NCBI GenBank assembly: GCA_003417655.1
Contig: QVMW01000001.1
Location: forward strand, 496,001 to 560,000
Direction: 5' to 3'
Source: Rhodobacteraceae bacterium 63075
GTDB lineage: Bacteria > Pseudomonadota > Alphaproteobacteria > Rhodobacterales > Rhodobacteraceae
Length of the DNA: 64,000 nucleotides
In this document: positions 38,074-46,394 of the stretch, piece after piece
Numbering within the stretch: the first letter of the stretch is position 1
How the letters are laid out: every line of letters begins with the position of its first letter
The notes under the pieces: model-generated
The model's input: only the letters and a program-made list of their open reading frames with translations
What the model was told of the DNA's origin: nothing
Database searches by the model: none
Made by a program: the position numbers and the translations under genes

Positions 38074-38864
38074 CAGACGTAGCGAAGATCACCGACAGCC
38101 ATTGCCACCTGGATTTTCCCGATTTCGAAGAGGAACGCGGCGCTGTGATCGAACGTGCGCGCGAGGCGGGCGTTCACCGCATGGTCACGATATGCACCCG
38201 ACTGCGAAACGAGCCCGCCGTGCGGGCCATCGCCGAAGCCCATGAGCCGGTGTTCTATGCCGCCGGGACACATCCAATGAGTGCCGCAGAAGAGCCTTTG
38301 GCCAGCGTCGCGGAGCTTGTCGAAATTGCCAAGCATCCCAAGATGGTCGGGATCGGCGAGACAGGCCTCGACTATCATTACACGGCCGAAAGCGCGGATA
38401 TTCAGAAGGAAAGCCTGCGCATCCATTGCGCCGCCGCGGCGCAGACAGGGCTGCCCCTGATCATCCATGCCCGCGACGCCGACGAGGACATGGCGCGCAT
38501 CCTCGCAGAAGAGCACCGCAACGCCGCGTTTGACTGCGTGATGCACTGTTTTTCCTCGGGGGCCGGTCTGGCCCGAGTGGCGCTTGATCTGGGGTTTTAC
38601 CTCTCCATGTCCGGAATAGGCACATTCCCTCGTTCTCAGGAGATCAGGGATATCTTCGCGGCTGCGCCGGCGGAGCGCGTCCTGGTCGAGACCGACGCGC
38701 CATATCTCGCGCCACCGCCGTATCGCGGCAAGCGCAACGAGCCTTCCTACGTGGTGCATACGGCGCGTGTCGCCGCAGACGTGTTCGGCATGTCGTATGA
38801 AGAATTCGCAGCGCAAAGCGAGGAGAATTTCGAGCGGATCTTCTCCAAAGCGGTGCTGACGTGA
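38070..38864 (+). CDS. TatD family metal-dependent hydrolase
   Basis: This 264-residue TIM-barrel hydrolase has metal ligands in DSHCHLDF (His11, His13), GIGETGLDYHY (Glu), IIHARDAD and MHCFSSG (His), and VETDAPYL (Asp). The family includes 3'-5' DNA/RNA exonucleases and D-amino acyl hydrolases. In this position, after tmk-holB, it matches the YcfH branch. It overlaps holB and the MBL gene by 4 bp each. Confidence 0.93.
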   Translation: MTDVAKITDSHCHLDFPDFEEERGAVIERAREAGVHRMVTICTRLRNEPAVRAIAEAHEPVFYAAGTHPMSAAEEPLASVAELVEIAKHPKMVGIGETGLDYHYTAESADIQKESLRIHCAAAAQTGLPLIIHARDADEDMARILAEEHRNAAFDCVMHCFSSGAGLARVALDLGFYLSMSGIGTFPRSQEIRDIFAAAPAERVLVETDAPYLAPPPYRGKRNEPSYVVHTARVAADVFGMSYEEFAAQSEENFERIFSKAVLT

Positions 38865-39661
38865 GCGCGGAGCTGAAGTTCACCGTTCTGGGCTGTGGCT
38901 CTTCGGGAGGTGTTCCGCGCCTCGGCGGGCATTGGGGCGCCTGTGACCCTGAAAATCCGAAGAACCGCCGCCGTCGCTGCTCCATGCTGGTGGAGCGGAT
39001 CGGCGCGGAAGGTACCACGCGGGTTCTGATCGATACGTCACCAGACCTGCGCAGCCAGCTTCTCGATGCTGGTGTGGGTGAGCTTGATGCTGTGGTCTGG
39101 ACCCATGGGCATGCCGACCACGTGCATGGCCTCGACGATCTCAGGATGATTGTCTTCAACAAACGCGAGCGGCTTCAGACCTGGGCAGACGGCGACACGC
39201 AGAACGATCTTCTGTCCCGTTTCGGCTATGCCTTCGTTCAGCCGAAGGGCAGCCCGTATCCGCCTATTCTCGAAATGAACACGATCAAGGGACCGTGGAG
39301 TATCGAGGGGGCCGGGGGCGCGATCGAACTCCGCCCCTTTGAGGTCAACCATGGCTCTATCGAGGCACTTGGCTTCCGGATCGGCGGGCTGGCCTATCTG
39401 CCGGACGTCGCGGAGATGTCGGAGGAGGCCTGGGCCGAGGTTCAGGACCTTGATTGCTGGGTGCTCGACGCGCTGCGCCGCGATCCGCATCCCACCCATA
39501 CACATCTCGCGAAATCACTGGAATGGATCAAGAGAGCAGCCCCGCGACGCGCGGTTCTGACGAACATGCATGTCGATCTGGACTACGCGACGCTGGAGGC
39601 GGAAACGCCTGAGCATATCACGCCAGCCTTCGATGGTATGGTCATTCGCCTGGACGTGTAA
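38861..39661 (+). CDS. MBL-fold metallohydrolase (PhnP-like)
   Basis: This 266-residue metallo-beta-lactamase-fold protein starts at a GTG within the tatD stop. The metal motif is WTHGHADHVHG, with His82, His84, Asp86 and His87. LGCGSSGGVPRLGG at the start and the CDPENPKNRRRRCSML segment are typical of the PhnP/YcbJ-type phosphodiesterases. AKSLEWIKRAAPRRAVLTNMHVDLDY holds the late ligand histidine. The substrate is probably a cyclic phosphodiester, but this is not proven. The next gene starts on its last base. Confidence 0.87.
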   Translation: MSAELKFTVLGCGSSGGVPRLGGHWGACDPENPKNRRRRCSMLVERIGAEGTTRVLIDTSPDLRSQLLDAGVGELDAVVWTHGHADHVHGLDDLRMIVFNKRERLQTWADGDTQNDLLSRFGYAFVQPKGSPYPPILEMNTIKGPWSIEGAGGAIELRPFEVNHGSIEALGFRIGGLAYLPDVAEMSEEAWAEVQDLDCWVLDALRRDPHPTHTHLAKSLEWIKRAAPRRAVLTNMHVDLDYATLEAETPEHITPAFDGMVIRLDV

Positions 39662-40596
39662 TGCAGGCGCTGATTGATGTTATTTTGCCAGTCTTCTTTG
39701 TTGTAGGCGCTGGATATCTTACCGTTCGCCTGCGACTTTTCGACGATGTTGTCATAGATGCGCTGATGAAGTTCACACAGAACTTCGCCATCCCCGTGCT
39801 GCTTTTCCAGGCGATCTCGCGGCTCGATTTGGGGCAAACTTTCGATGGAGCTTTGCTGCTCAGCTTCTATACCGGATCAACCATCTGTTTCCTGCTTGGA
39901 CTGCTTGCCGGGCGTTTCGTTTTCAAGCGAGACTGGGAAGAGAGTGTCGCGATCGGGTTTGTCTGTCTCTTCGCGAATTCACTGATGTTAGGCTTGTCGA
40001 TTACGGAGCGCGCCTTCGGCGCGGATGCTCTGGGGGCCAATTTTGCAATCGTCGCGGTGCATTCACCGTTTTGCTATGGTCTTGGGATCACCGCCATGGA
40101 GATTGCCCGGGCCCGCGGACGCGGTGCCTCGGTCGCCAGTCTTCCACGCGCTGTTTTGACAGCTATGTTCAAGAATGCGCTGGTGTTGGGGATCCTTTTG
40201 GGGTTCACGGTAAACCTCGCCGGGCTGACGCTCCCGAGCGCGGTGAGTGAGGCTGTTGATCTTATTGTCATGACAGCGCTGCCGATGGCGCTTTTCGGAT
40301 TGGGTGGGGTGCTCGTGCGCTACAAGGTGCGTGGCGATGCCAAGGTTGTCGCCTTCGTCTGCGTTGTTACGCTGGCGATACACCCGGCCGTCGTTTGGGC
40401 GATGGGGGCGGCGAATGGCCTTGGCGTAGGGCCATTCCGGTCGGCCGTGCTGACCGCCGCCATGGCACCGGGAATCAATACCTATGTCTTTGCGTCGCTT
40501 TACGGCAAGGCGCAAAAGGTCGCCGCGACCTCCGTTCTCGTCGCGACGACCTTGTCTGTTCTCACGGTCTGGCTTTGGCTTGGGGCTTTGCCTTAG
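39661..40596 (+). CDS. AEC family transporter
   Basis: This 311-residue integral membrane protein has about ten helices. It belongs to the auxin efflux carrier family, whose bacterial members move small organic acids or related solutes. The pattern of two five-helix halves, with VILPVFFVVGAGYLTVRL at the start and MAPGINTYVFASLYGKA near the end, is typical. Its ATG overlaps the stop of the upstream gene by 1 bp (TAATG). Its last codons overlap the stop codon of a small gene on the other strand. Confidence 0.88.
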   Translation: MQALIDVILPVFFVVGAGYLTVRLRLFDDVVIDALMKFTQNFAIPVLLFQAISRLDLGQTFDGALLLSFYTGSTICFLLGLLAGRFVFKRDWEESVAIGFVCLFANSLMLGLSITERAFGADALGANFAIVAVHSPFCYGLGITAMEIARARGRGASVASLPRAVLTAMFKNALVLGILLGFTVNLAGLTLPSAVSEAVDLIVMTALPMALFGLGGVLVRYKVRGDAKVVAFVCVVTLAIHPAVVWAMGAANGLGVGPFRSAVLTAAMAPGINTYVFASLYGKAQKVAATSVLVATTLSVLTVWLWLGALP

Positions 40597-40736
40597 GCTG
40601 CTTTGTTCATCGCGCAGCGGCGGCGGATAAAGTCAGCGCGGCGGGCACCACGTTCCCATGGCATTGACGGTGTCTCAGCCTTTGCGGCCGCGATCATGTT
40701 GTCCATCCAGCGCTTGCGCTTTTGTGTTCCCGGCAT
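40593..40736 (-). CDS. 47-residue basic protein, unrecognised
   Basis: This small gene is easily overlooked. It has a strong GAGGAG ribosome site 8 nt before its ATG and encodes 47 residues beginning MPGTQKRKRWMDNMIAAA and ending RRRCAMNKAA. The protein is rich in Arg/Lys and Trp. The central METPSMPWERGARR-like part looks like a short helix-turn-helix-sized motif, but I cannot assign a function. A GCCGC/GCGGC hairpin lies just upstream of the ribosome site. Its stop codon overlaps that of the AEC transporter gene tail to tail. Confidence 0.7.
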   Translation of the reverse strand: MPGTQKRKRWMDNMIAAAKAETPSMPWERGARRADFIRRRCAMNKAA

Positions 40737-40888
40737 TTTTCTTACTCCTCAAATCCTGCCGCGTTGCGGCTTATTGTTTCTTGCAAATGAGTAAAGCGGC
40801 GAAATGGGGCAGCGATTGGACTTATTGGAGACAAATTTGCAGAAAATTTAATACTCACTTGCCTTAATCAGGCGACGCTTTCCCATAT
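40737..40888. promoter_or_regulatory. AT-rich leader of the 47-residue gene
   Basis: This 152-bp stretch between pgeF and the small gene is much more AT-rich than the surroundings. It contains TTAATACTC and AAATTTAAT-like blocks that could supply a promoter, and a short GCCTTAATCAGGC hairpin at about 40862 that may end the pgeF transcript. Confidence 0.4.
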
Positions 40889-41647
40889 TCAAAGCCGGAT
40901 TATGGAGACTTGCCGGCCGTAGTCCTTTTCTGAGCGATGTGTCGTCCGGCGATAGCTGAAGAAGCGTTTTTCGTCGGAATAAGTGCAATGGCCAGTCCAG
41001 CTTGCCTCAGCCACGCCGCGCGCCCGGAGGCGATGCAGGGCGAAACCAATCAGGTCAAAGAGGTACTTACCCGGCTCCACACCATTCACGAAAAAGCGGG
41101 AGTTCTCGGTATCATCATCCATGAAGCGTTCAAAAAACTCTTCACCCACTTCGTAAGCGCGCTGGCTGATGGACGGGCCTATCACGGCGTGAATATCTTC
41201 CGCGCGCGCACCGAGGTCTTCCATCGCGTCCACCGTAGCCTCCAGCACGCCACCATGAGCCCCTTTCCAGCCGGCATGTGCCGCACCGATGACGCGCGCT
41301 TTGTGATCAGTGAATAGGACGGGGGCGCAATCGGCTGTCAGGATTGCCAGGCCAAGGCCCTTTGACGACGTGACCATCGCATCGGCTCTTGGCTTCTCGG
41401 TCGGTAACTTCGTGAGCTTTATCGCGTCGGGAGAGTGCACCTGGTGAACCGAGCAGAGGGTCTCACAGGAAAGCCCCAAGGCTTCGGCTGCGCGGCTGCG
41501 GTTGAGCTGGACGATTTCGCCCTGATCCGAGGAGCCCTCACCACAATTCAAGCCAGCGAAAACGCCGGACGAAGCGCCTCCCTTGCGCGTGAAGAACCCG
41601 TGCGTAATAGGCGCAAGGCTCGGGTCGGTGATAAACTCAACGGTCAT
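40889..41647 (-). CDS. pgeF: YfiH/PgeF family protein (polyphenol oxidase / purine nucleoside phosphorylase-like)
   Basis: This 252-residue cytoplasmic protein matches the DUF152/YfiH family. The zinc-binding residues are seen in SVHQVHS (His), ILTADCAPVLF (Cys) and AAHAGWKGA (His). The family has been linked both to oxidation of phenolics or purine nucleoside phosphorolysis and to peptidoglycan-precursor proofreading. It overlaps the upstream MidA gene by 11 bp in an lgt-midA-pgeF operon, so an envelope role is plausible. Confidence 0.9.
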   Translation of the reverse strand: MTVEFITDPSLAPITHGFFTRKGGASSGVFAGLNCGEGSSDQGEIVQLNRSRAAEALGLSCETLCSVHQVHSPDAIKLTKLPTEKPRADAMVTSSKGLGLAILTADCAPVLFTDHKARVIGAAHAGWKGAHGGVLEATVDAMEDLGARAEDIHAVIGPSISQRAYEVGEEFFERFMDDDTENSRFFVNGVEPGKYLFDLIGFALHRLRARGVAEASWTGHCTYSDEKRFFSYRRTTHRSEKDYGRQVSIIRL

Positions 41648-42704
41648 TGAAAAGTCCCGGCGGTGGTGATGCGCCTTCGGCGAAGAGCGCCATGACTTTG
41701 AAGAGGCTCCCCATTTCTTCGGGGTGCGTCAAGCGACGATGTGCCGAGATGTGGGTTTCAAGAGCGTCGCTGTCGAGATTCGCGGCCAGCATTTGCGCGC
41801 GTTGCGTTATGCCAAGGCGCTCGAGGAATACGCCCTGGGGGGTGAGAAGGCTGGAGTGCGCCGGTTCGGCGGCTGTGGCAAGCGCTTCGAAATCGACATG
41901 GGCGGTCAGATCGGCCTTTCCGGGCGCGGCGAGCGGATCAACCATCTCGTGCTCGGTAATAGCCTGGAACGTATCCCCTTGGCTGCGCCAGTCGCCGTAG
42001 TCAATGATCAGCGCCACACCGCCATGTGCGGTGATCTGTGCGCCGATTGTCTGAGCCACGGCTTCGGCCCGGGCGCTCGTTTCAACGATGTCGCCGTCCT
42101 TGGTGTCTGCGAGGCGGTGCGCGAGAGCCGCGATGGGCGCGGGCTCTGTAAGGCCGAAATTGAGCCTGTTCTCATGAAGGCCCACAACACGTTCGCGCCA
42201 GCCATTCCCGGTGCGCTGGAACTGACGAATCGGCAGCGCATCGAAGAATTCGTTGGCCACAAGGTAGAGCGGGTTTTGCGAAGGCTCAAAGCTGTCTGAC
42301 CACCTCGGCGACCACGCTGCAAGCGTTTCGGCTTGAACGGCGCGAAGGGCCGGTGAGGTCTCGATAAGGAGGATGTCGGCAGCTTCGATGAAGCCCGGCA
42401 CGCCACGTGTCGCGCGCAAGATATCGGCCATGAGCGTTCCGCGGCCCGGCCCCAGCTCAGCAAGCGTGAAAGGGGAGGGCTGACCCGCATCGAGCCAGCT
42501 CTGTGCCAGGCAAAGGCCGATAAACTCGCCGAACATCTGGCTTATTTCCGGAGCGGTGATGAAATCACCCGCTGCGCCAAGCGGATCGCGCTTTACATAG
42601 TACCCATGTTCAGGATGCTGCAGGCACAAAGACATATACTCAGCGATCGTCAGCGGACCGTTGGCACGTATCAATGCGGCGATATGCTCCCCAAGCGGCC
42701 TCAT
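41637..42704 (-). CDS. MidA/NDUFAF7 family SAM-dependent methyltransferase
   Basis: This 355-residue class I methyltransferase matches the bacterial relatives of the mitochondrial complex I assembly factor NDUFAF7. The start MRPLGEHIAALIRANGPLTIAEYM leads to GAAGDFITAPEISQMFGE, then TLAELGPGRGTLMADIL (SAM site), NEFFDALPIRQF and LIIDYGDW. NDUFAF7 methylates an arginine of a complex I subunit, and the bacterial target is not established. It overlaps both lgt (4 bp) and pgeF (11 bp). Confidence 0.9.
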   Translation of the reverse strand: MRPLGEHIAALIRANGPLTIAEYMSLCLQHPEHGYYVKRDPLGAAGDFITAPEISQMFGEFIGLCLAQSWLDAGQPSPFTLAELGPGRGTLMADILRATRGVPGFIEAADILLIETSPALRAVQAETLAAWSPRWSDSFEPSQNPLYLVANEFFDALPIRQFQRTGNGWRERVVGLHENRLNFGLTEPAPIAALAHRLADTKDGDIVETSARAEAVAQTIGAQITAHGGVALIIDYGDWRSQGDTFQAITEHEMVDPLAAPGKADLTAHVDFEALATAAEPAHSSLLTPQGVFLERLGITQRAQMLAANLDSDALETHISAHRRLTHPEEMGSLFKVMALFAEGASPPPGLFNDR

Positions 42705-43621
42705 GCGCGCGCAGCACGACGCGACCAGAGAATTATCCCCAAGCCAATGAGCATCATGGGAAGCGACAGAAGCTGCCCCATTGTCAGGCCAAACTCCCCG
42801 AACCGAACAACATGGCCGAAGGGATTGTCTGGCGCGATGAACTGCGCATCAGCCTGCCGAAAATTCTCGACGACAAAGCGTGCAAGGCCGTAGCCTCCAA
42901 TGAAAGCGCCAGTGACGAGGCCTGGTGATTTGAGCGCATCGCGGCGGAACGCCAGATAGAGCAGAAGCATTCCAAGGGCAGCGCCCTCCAGCGTCGCTTG
43001 GTAGAGCTGCGAGGGATGACGGGTGACTTCCGCGCCGGTGTAGAACCACTCTCCCACCTGCGCGCACCCCTGAAGCACGGTGTCACGGCACATGGTCGGG
43101 AACTTTATGGCCCATGGGACATCTGAAGGGCGCCCCCATAGCTCTGCATTTATGAAATTGGCCAAACGGCCAAGCATCAGCCCCCAAGGTACGCCCAGAG
43201 TGATCGTGTCTGCGGCGGACATTCTGTCTACTCCGTTTCGGGCACACCAGACCCAAGCTGCAACCACGACGCCGAGAAAACCGCCGTGGAAGGCCATGCC
43301 GCCTTGCCAGACCTGGAGAATCTGTCCGGGATTCGCGAGATAATAGGAAGGCTCGTAGAACAGAACGAAACCGAGACGCCCGCCGACAATGATGCCCAAG
43401 ATGATCCAGGTCAGCAGGTCTTCTATCTGCGATTTGTTCAGGGGAGCGGCATTGCCGCGCCACAGGCGCGGCTGATTGACCGCGCTGACACTTATGCGCC
43501 AGGCAACAATGATCCCGGCAATATAAGCCAGCGCATACCAGCGCAGGGCGAATTCACGCCCGAAGGCTTCGATGCTGAATATCTCCGGCGAGATTTCAGG
43601 AAAGGGGAGTTGGGCCAACAT
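42701..43621 (-). CDS. lgt: Prolipoprotein diacylglyceryl transferase
   Basis: This 306-residue integral membrane enzyme adds diacylglycerol to the lipobox cysteine of prolipoproteins. I chose MLAQLPFPEIS as start since related proteins begin there. A frame reaching 43684 or beyond has no better ribosome site. Features are WYALAYIAGI, GGRLGFVLFYE, WQGGMAFHGGFLG (His of the active-site loop), and the signature region GRLANFINAELWGR. It is first in lgt-midA-pgeF and divergent from the ubiK-like gene. Confidence 0.93.
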   Translation of the reverse strand: MLAQLPFPEISPEIFSIEAFGREFALRWYALAYIAGIIVAWRISVSAVNQPRLWRGNAAPLNKSQIEDLLTWIILGIIVGGRLGFVLFYEPSYYLANPGQILQVWQGGMAFHGGFLGVVVAAWVWCARNGVDRMSAADTITLGVPWGLMLGRLANFINAELWGRPSDVPWAIKFPTMCRDTVLQGCAQVGEWFYTGAEVTRHPSQLYQATLEGAALGMLLLYLAFRRDALKSPGLVTGAFIGGYGLARFVVENFRQADAQFIAPDNPFGHVVRFGEFGLTMGQLLSLPMMLIGLGIILWSRRAARA

Positions 43622-43716
43622 ATCGGCTTGTTGCCCTGCCGCCGCGAGCGCGTCAAGCTTGAGGTTGGGGCCGTGATTGCCCATATAGGGTCCAACCCGA
43701 ATGCAGGAGCGAGCCA

Positions 43717-43962
43717 ATGCAGACAAGAAACAAGATGCTGGACGATATTTCGCAGCTCATGAACAATGCCATGGGGGTCGCCCAAGGGGCGAAAACAGAA
43801 GCCGAGACAGCAATGCAGTCCCTTGTCGAGCGCTGGCTGGCGGACCGTGACTTCGTAACGCGCGAAGAATTCGACGCTGTGCGTGCCATGGCTCAGAAGG
43901 CCCGAGAAGAGAACGAAGCGCTCAAAGCGCGCCTCGACGCGCTGGATGCCGGCAAGAAATAG
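43717..43962 (+). CDS. ubiK: UbiK family accessory factor (BMFP domain)
   Basis: This 81-residue protein is mostly a C-terminal coiled coil (REEFDAVRAMAQKAREENEALKARLDAL) after an amphipathic N-terminal part (MLDDISQLMNNAMG). It matches YqiC/UbiK, which helps ubiquinone synthesis and binds lipids in enterobacteria. Its role here is inferred from family membership. It is divergent from lgt and 38 bp before a methyltransferase gene. Confidence 0.82.
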   Translation: MQTRNKMLDDISQLMNNAMGVAQGAKTEAETAMQSLVERWLADRDFVTREEFDAVRAMAQKAREENEALKARLDALDAGKK

Positions 43963-44000
43963 CACTTGCCTGAATCACCCTCGCGGCATTCACTTCCAGG

Positions 44001-44630
44001 ATGAAAAAGCCTGATGAAGAACTGAAAGCCGCTTACGCGCTCGAGACCCCGGAAGACAACAAGCGTCTCTACGCGACTTGGGCGGAGAGTTATGAAACGA
44101 CATTCGCCGAGGCCATGGATTATCGTCTTCCCGAGCGTGTTGCCGACGCGGCGAAGGCCTTCGCCGTGCGCGGGCCCATGCTTGACATAGGTGCCGGGAC
44201 GGGCCTTTTGGGGCAGGCTTTGGTGGAGCGCGGGCTCGGGCCTGTCGATGGCACGGATATCTCGCCCGAGATGCTGGGCGAGGCTGGCCTCAAAGGCTGC
44301 TACCGTCATCTCTTCGCCGCCGATATCAACGAAGGCTTGCCGATCGAGAACAGGACTTACCAGGCCATCATTTCCGCAGGGACTTTCACTACGGGCCATG
44401 TCGGGCCCGATGCGCTTGACGAAGTCATGCGCGTGACTTCTCCCGGTGGCCGCCTTGTCTTGTCGATCAATGCCGAACACTGGAATGCTGCCGGGTTCTC
44501 CGAGAAATTCGAGGCGCTTTCCGCGCAGATATCGTCGTTGGAAATCCTGACACTACCGATCTACGGAGCATCGGCGAGCGGGGACCATGCGCAAGATGCG
44601 GCACAGGTCGTTCTGGCCATCAAGGCTTGA
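44001..44630 (+). CDS. Class I SAM-dependent methyltransferase
   Basis: This 209-residue protein has the SAM motif MLDIGAGTGLLGQAL near residue 57, VDGTDISPEML as the acidic loop, and a later SPGGRLVLSIN motif. YATWAESYETTFAE near residue 30 resembles the METTL27 (WBSCR27) group. The substrate is unknown. Its last 11 bp overlap the end of the opposite-strand flavoprotein gene. Confidence 0.83.
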   Translation: MKKPDEELKAAYALETPEDNKRLYATWAESYETTFAEAMDYRLPERVADAAKAFAVRGPMLDIGAGTGLLGQALVERGLGPVDGTDISPEMLGEAGLKGCYRHLFAADINEGLPIENRTYQAIISAGTFTTGHVGPDALDEVMRVTSPGGRLVLSINAEHWNAAGFSEKFEALSAQISSLEILTLPIYGASASGDHAQDAAQVVLAIKA

Positions 44631-46035
44631 CATCCGAGGGCAGGACTTTTCCGGGATTCATGATGTCTTGGGGGTCAAGCGCTGACTTGATCGCGCGCAT
44701 CGTGGCCAAGGCCACGGGGTTCTTGCGCCGCGCCATCGAGGGTAGTTTGCTGGTCCCGATACCGTGCTCCGCAGAGAAGCTGCCGCCGAGCTCCAGCACG
44801 CATTCTTCGACGATCTCCACGATCTCGGCCTTGACCTCGGCTGTATGGTTCGGTGCCTTTACCGCGTAGTGCACATTGCCGTCGCCCAGGTGTGAGACGA
44901 TGAGTGAGTATGCTGCCAGATCAGCCGTCTTGATGCGCTCATCCGCCATCTCGATGAAGGTTTCGACCTTGTCGACAGGCACCGCGACGTCGTTGTTGAT
45001 AATCGGCAGCCGCGTGAGCACAACCTCGGCAGCCGCCTCGCGGCGCGCCCACATCTCGCGGCGCTGGGTTTCGTTCTGGGCCACGACCGCGTCCACGACG
45101 ACACCTTCCTCGAACAGATCGGCGAGCACATCCTCGAGCATCTGGCTGACCATGGGGCGCCCGTCGTCCATCTCCTTCGCGGCATCCTGCGAGGTCGCTC
45201 CGATCTCGACAAGGATGTTCACATCCTGCGGGTTTTCAAAGGGCGCTCGGGCTCCGTTCACCGTTTCCATGTGCGCTTCGATATAAGCGCGGGGCATGTA
45301 TTCGAAAGCCTCGACGCTTCCGCCCGTGGCGGATTGCAGGCTGTTGAGTAGCCCCAAGGCGCTCCCAAGGTCTTTGGCGGCGACCATCGCCGTGGCATAG
45401 GCACGCGGTTTCGGGAAGAGCTTGAGAACGGCGGCGGTGATGATACCGAGCGTGCCTTCTGCGCCGATAAGCAGGTGCTTGAGGTTGTAGCCCGAGTTGT
45501 CCTTGTGCAGCTCGCTCATGATATCCATGACCTCGCCCGAAGGCAGCACGACTTCAAGGCCAAGGCACAAATCGCGCGTATTGCCGTAGCGCAGCACATT
45601 CGAACCGCCGGCATTGGTTGCAAGGTTGCCACCGATCATGGCCGAGCCCTGCGCGCCGAAGGTGAGCGGGAAAATGAGGTTTTCCTCCTCGACAGCCTCG
45701 CGCAGCGCGGAGAGCACAACGCCGGCCTCGACAATGGCAAGCTGGGCATCCGGGCGGATCTCGCGGATCCGGTTCATGCGCTCCAGTGAAACCATGATTG
45801 CCCCGTCGGCGATCGCGCCGGCACACAAACCGGTATTTCCCGACACGGGCACGACCGGTGTTTTCGTTTCACTGGCAAGCGTCACGACGCGCGCGACTTC
45901 ATCGGTGTTCGCGGGCCGTACAACGGCAAGGGGGGTCCAGGTGAATTCGCCCGTGAAGTCGCGGCAAAGCCGGGCAGCCTCTTGATCCCGCAAGACGTTA
46001 GACGCCCCTACGATGGCTTCAAGTTTCTCGATCAT
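44620..46035 (-). CDS. FAD-binding oxidase, GlcD / D-lactate / D-2-hydroxyglutarate dehydrogenase family
   Basis: This 471-residue flavoprotein of the VAO/PCMH type oxidises a D-2-hydroxy acid. The FAD site is in PVVPVSGNTGLCAG near residue 60 and GSAMIGGNLATNAGG near residue 130. The C-terminal FAD-oxidase domain has SHLGDGNVHY and FSAEHGIGTSK with metal-ligand histidines. The particular substrate (D-lactate, glycolate or 2-hydroxyglutarate) is not fixed. It lies downstream of the DUF1491 gene by 26 bp and could be the last gene of the long minus-strand block. Confidence 0.88.
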   Translation of the reverse strand: MIEKLEAIVGASNVLRDQEAARLCRDFTGEFTWTPLAVVRPANTDEVARVVTLASETKTPVVPVSGNTGLCAGAIADGAIMVSLERMNRIREIRPDAQLAIVEAGVVLSALREAVEEENLIFPLTFGAQGSAMIGGNLATNAGGSNVLRYGNTRDLCLGLEVVLPSGEVMDIMSELHKDNSGYNLKHLLIGAEGTLGIITAAVLKLFPKPRAYATAMVAAKDLGSALGLLNSLQSATGGSVEAFEYMPRAYIEAHMETVNGARAPFENPQDVNILVEIGATSQDAAKEMDDGRPMVSQMLEDVLADLFEEGVVVDAVVAQNETQRREMWARREAAAEVVLTRLPIINNDVAVPVDKVETFIEMADERIKTADLAAYSLIVSHLGDGNVHYAVKAPNHTAEVKAEIVEIVEECVLELGGSFSAEHGIGTSKLPSMARRKNPVALATMRAIKSALDPQDIMNPGKVLPSDVKP

Positions 46036-46061
46036 GCGTTTGCCTCCCTGACCGGAGAAGC

Positions 46062-46394
46062 CTAGTCGGCAAGCCCTTCTTCATCAAGAAGATGCCGGCC
46101 CTGCCGGTCTTCGACCTCGATGATCCATGCGTCGGGGTCGAACCCGGCTTGCCGCCGGAGTACCGCGTCGACCTCGCTTTCGGAGCCTTTCGCGAGCGCA
46201 TCCCAGACGCGGCGGTCCGACAGAAGATCGAAGCGGCGCTGGAAGGCGGTGGCGTTTCCGTCGAGCGTGTTGAGCTTGACGAGCACAGCTCCCGCCGTGT
46301 CATCGCCATGCCGGACAACGAAGGCAGGAATCTCCGTGAGCCGCAAGCGCGCAAGATAGGCGTGCACCCAGAACTCCGAGGTGAGGCGGCTCAC
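46062..46394 (-). CDS. DUF1491 family protein
   Basis: This 110-residue alphaproteobacterial protein of unknown function shows the DUF1491 pattern: SEFWVHAYLARLR, VRHGDDTAGAVLVKLN, AVLRRQAGFDPDAWIIEVEDRQGRHLLD. Its start overlaps the end of era by 4 bp. In relatives it often sits between era and recO, but recO is not next here. Confidence 0.85.
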   Translation of the reverse strand: MSRLTSEFWVHAYLARLRLTEIPAFVVRHGDDTAGAVLVKLNTLDGNATAFQRRFDLLSDRRVWDALAKGSESEVDAVLRRQAGFDPDAWIIEVEDRQGRHLLDEEGLAD

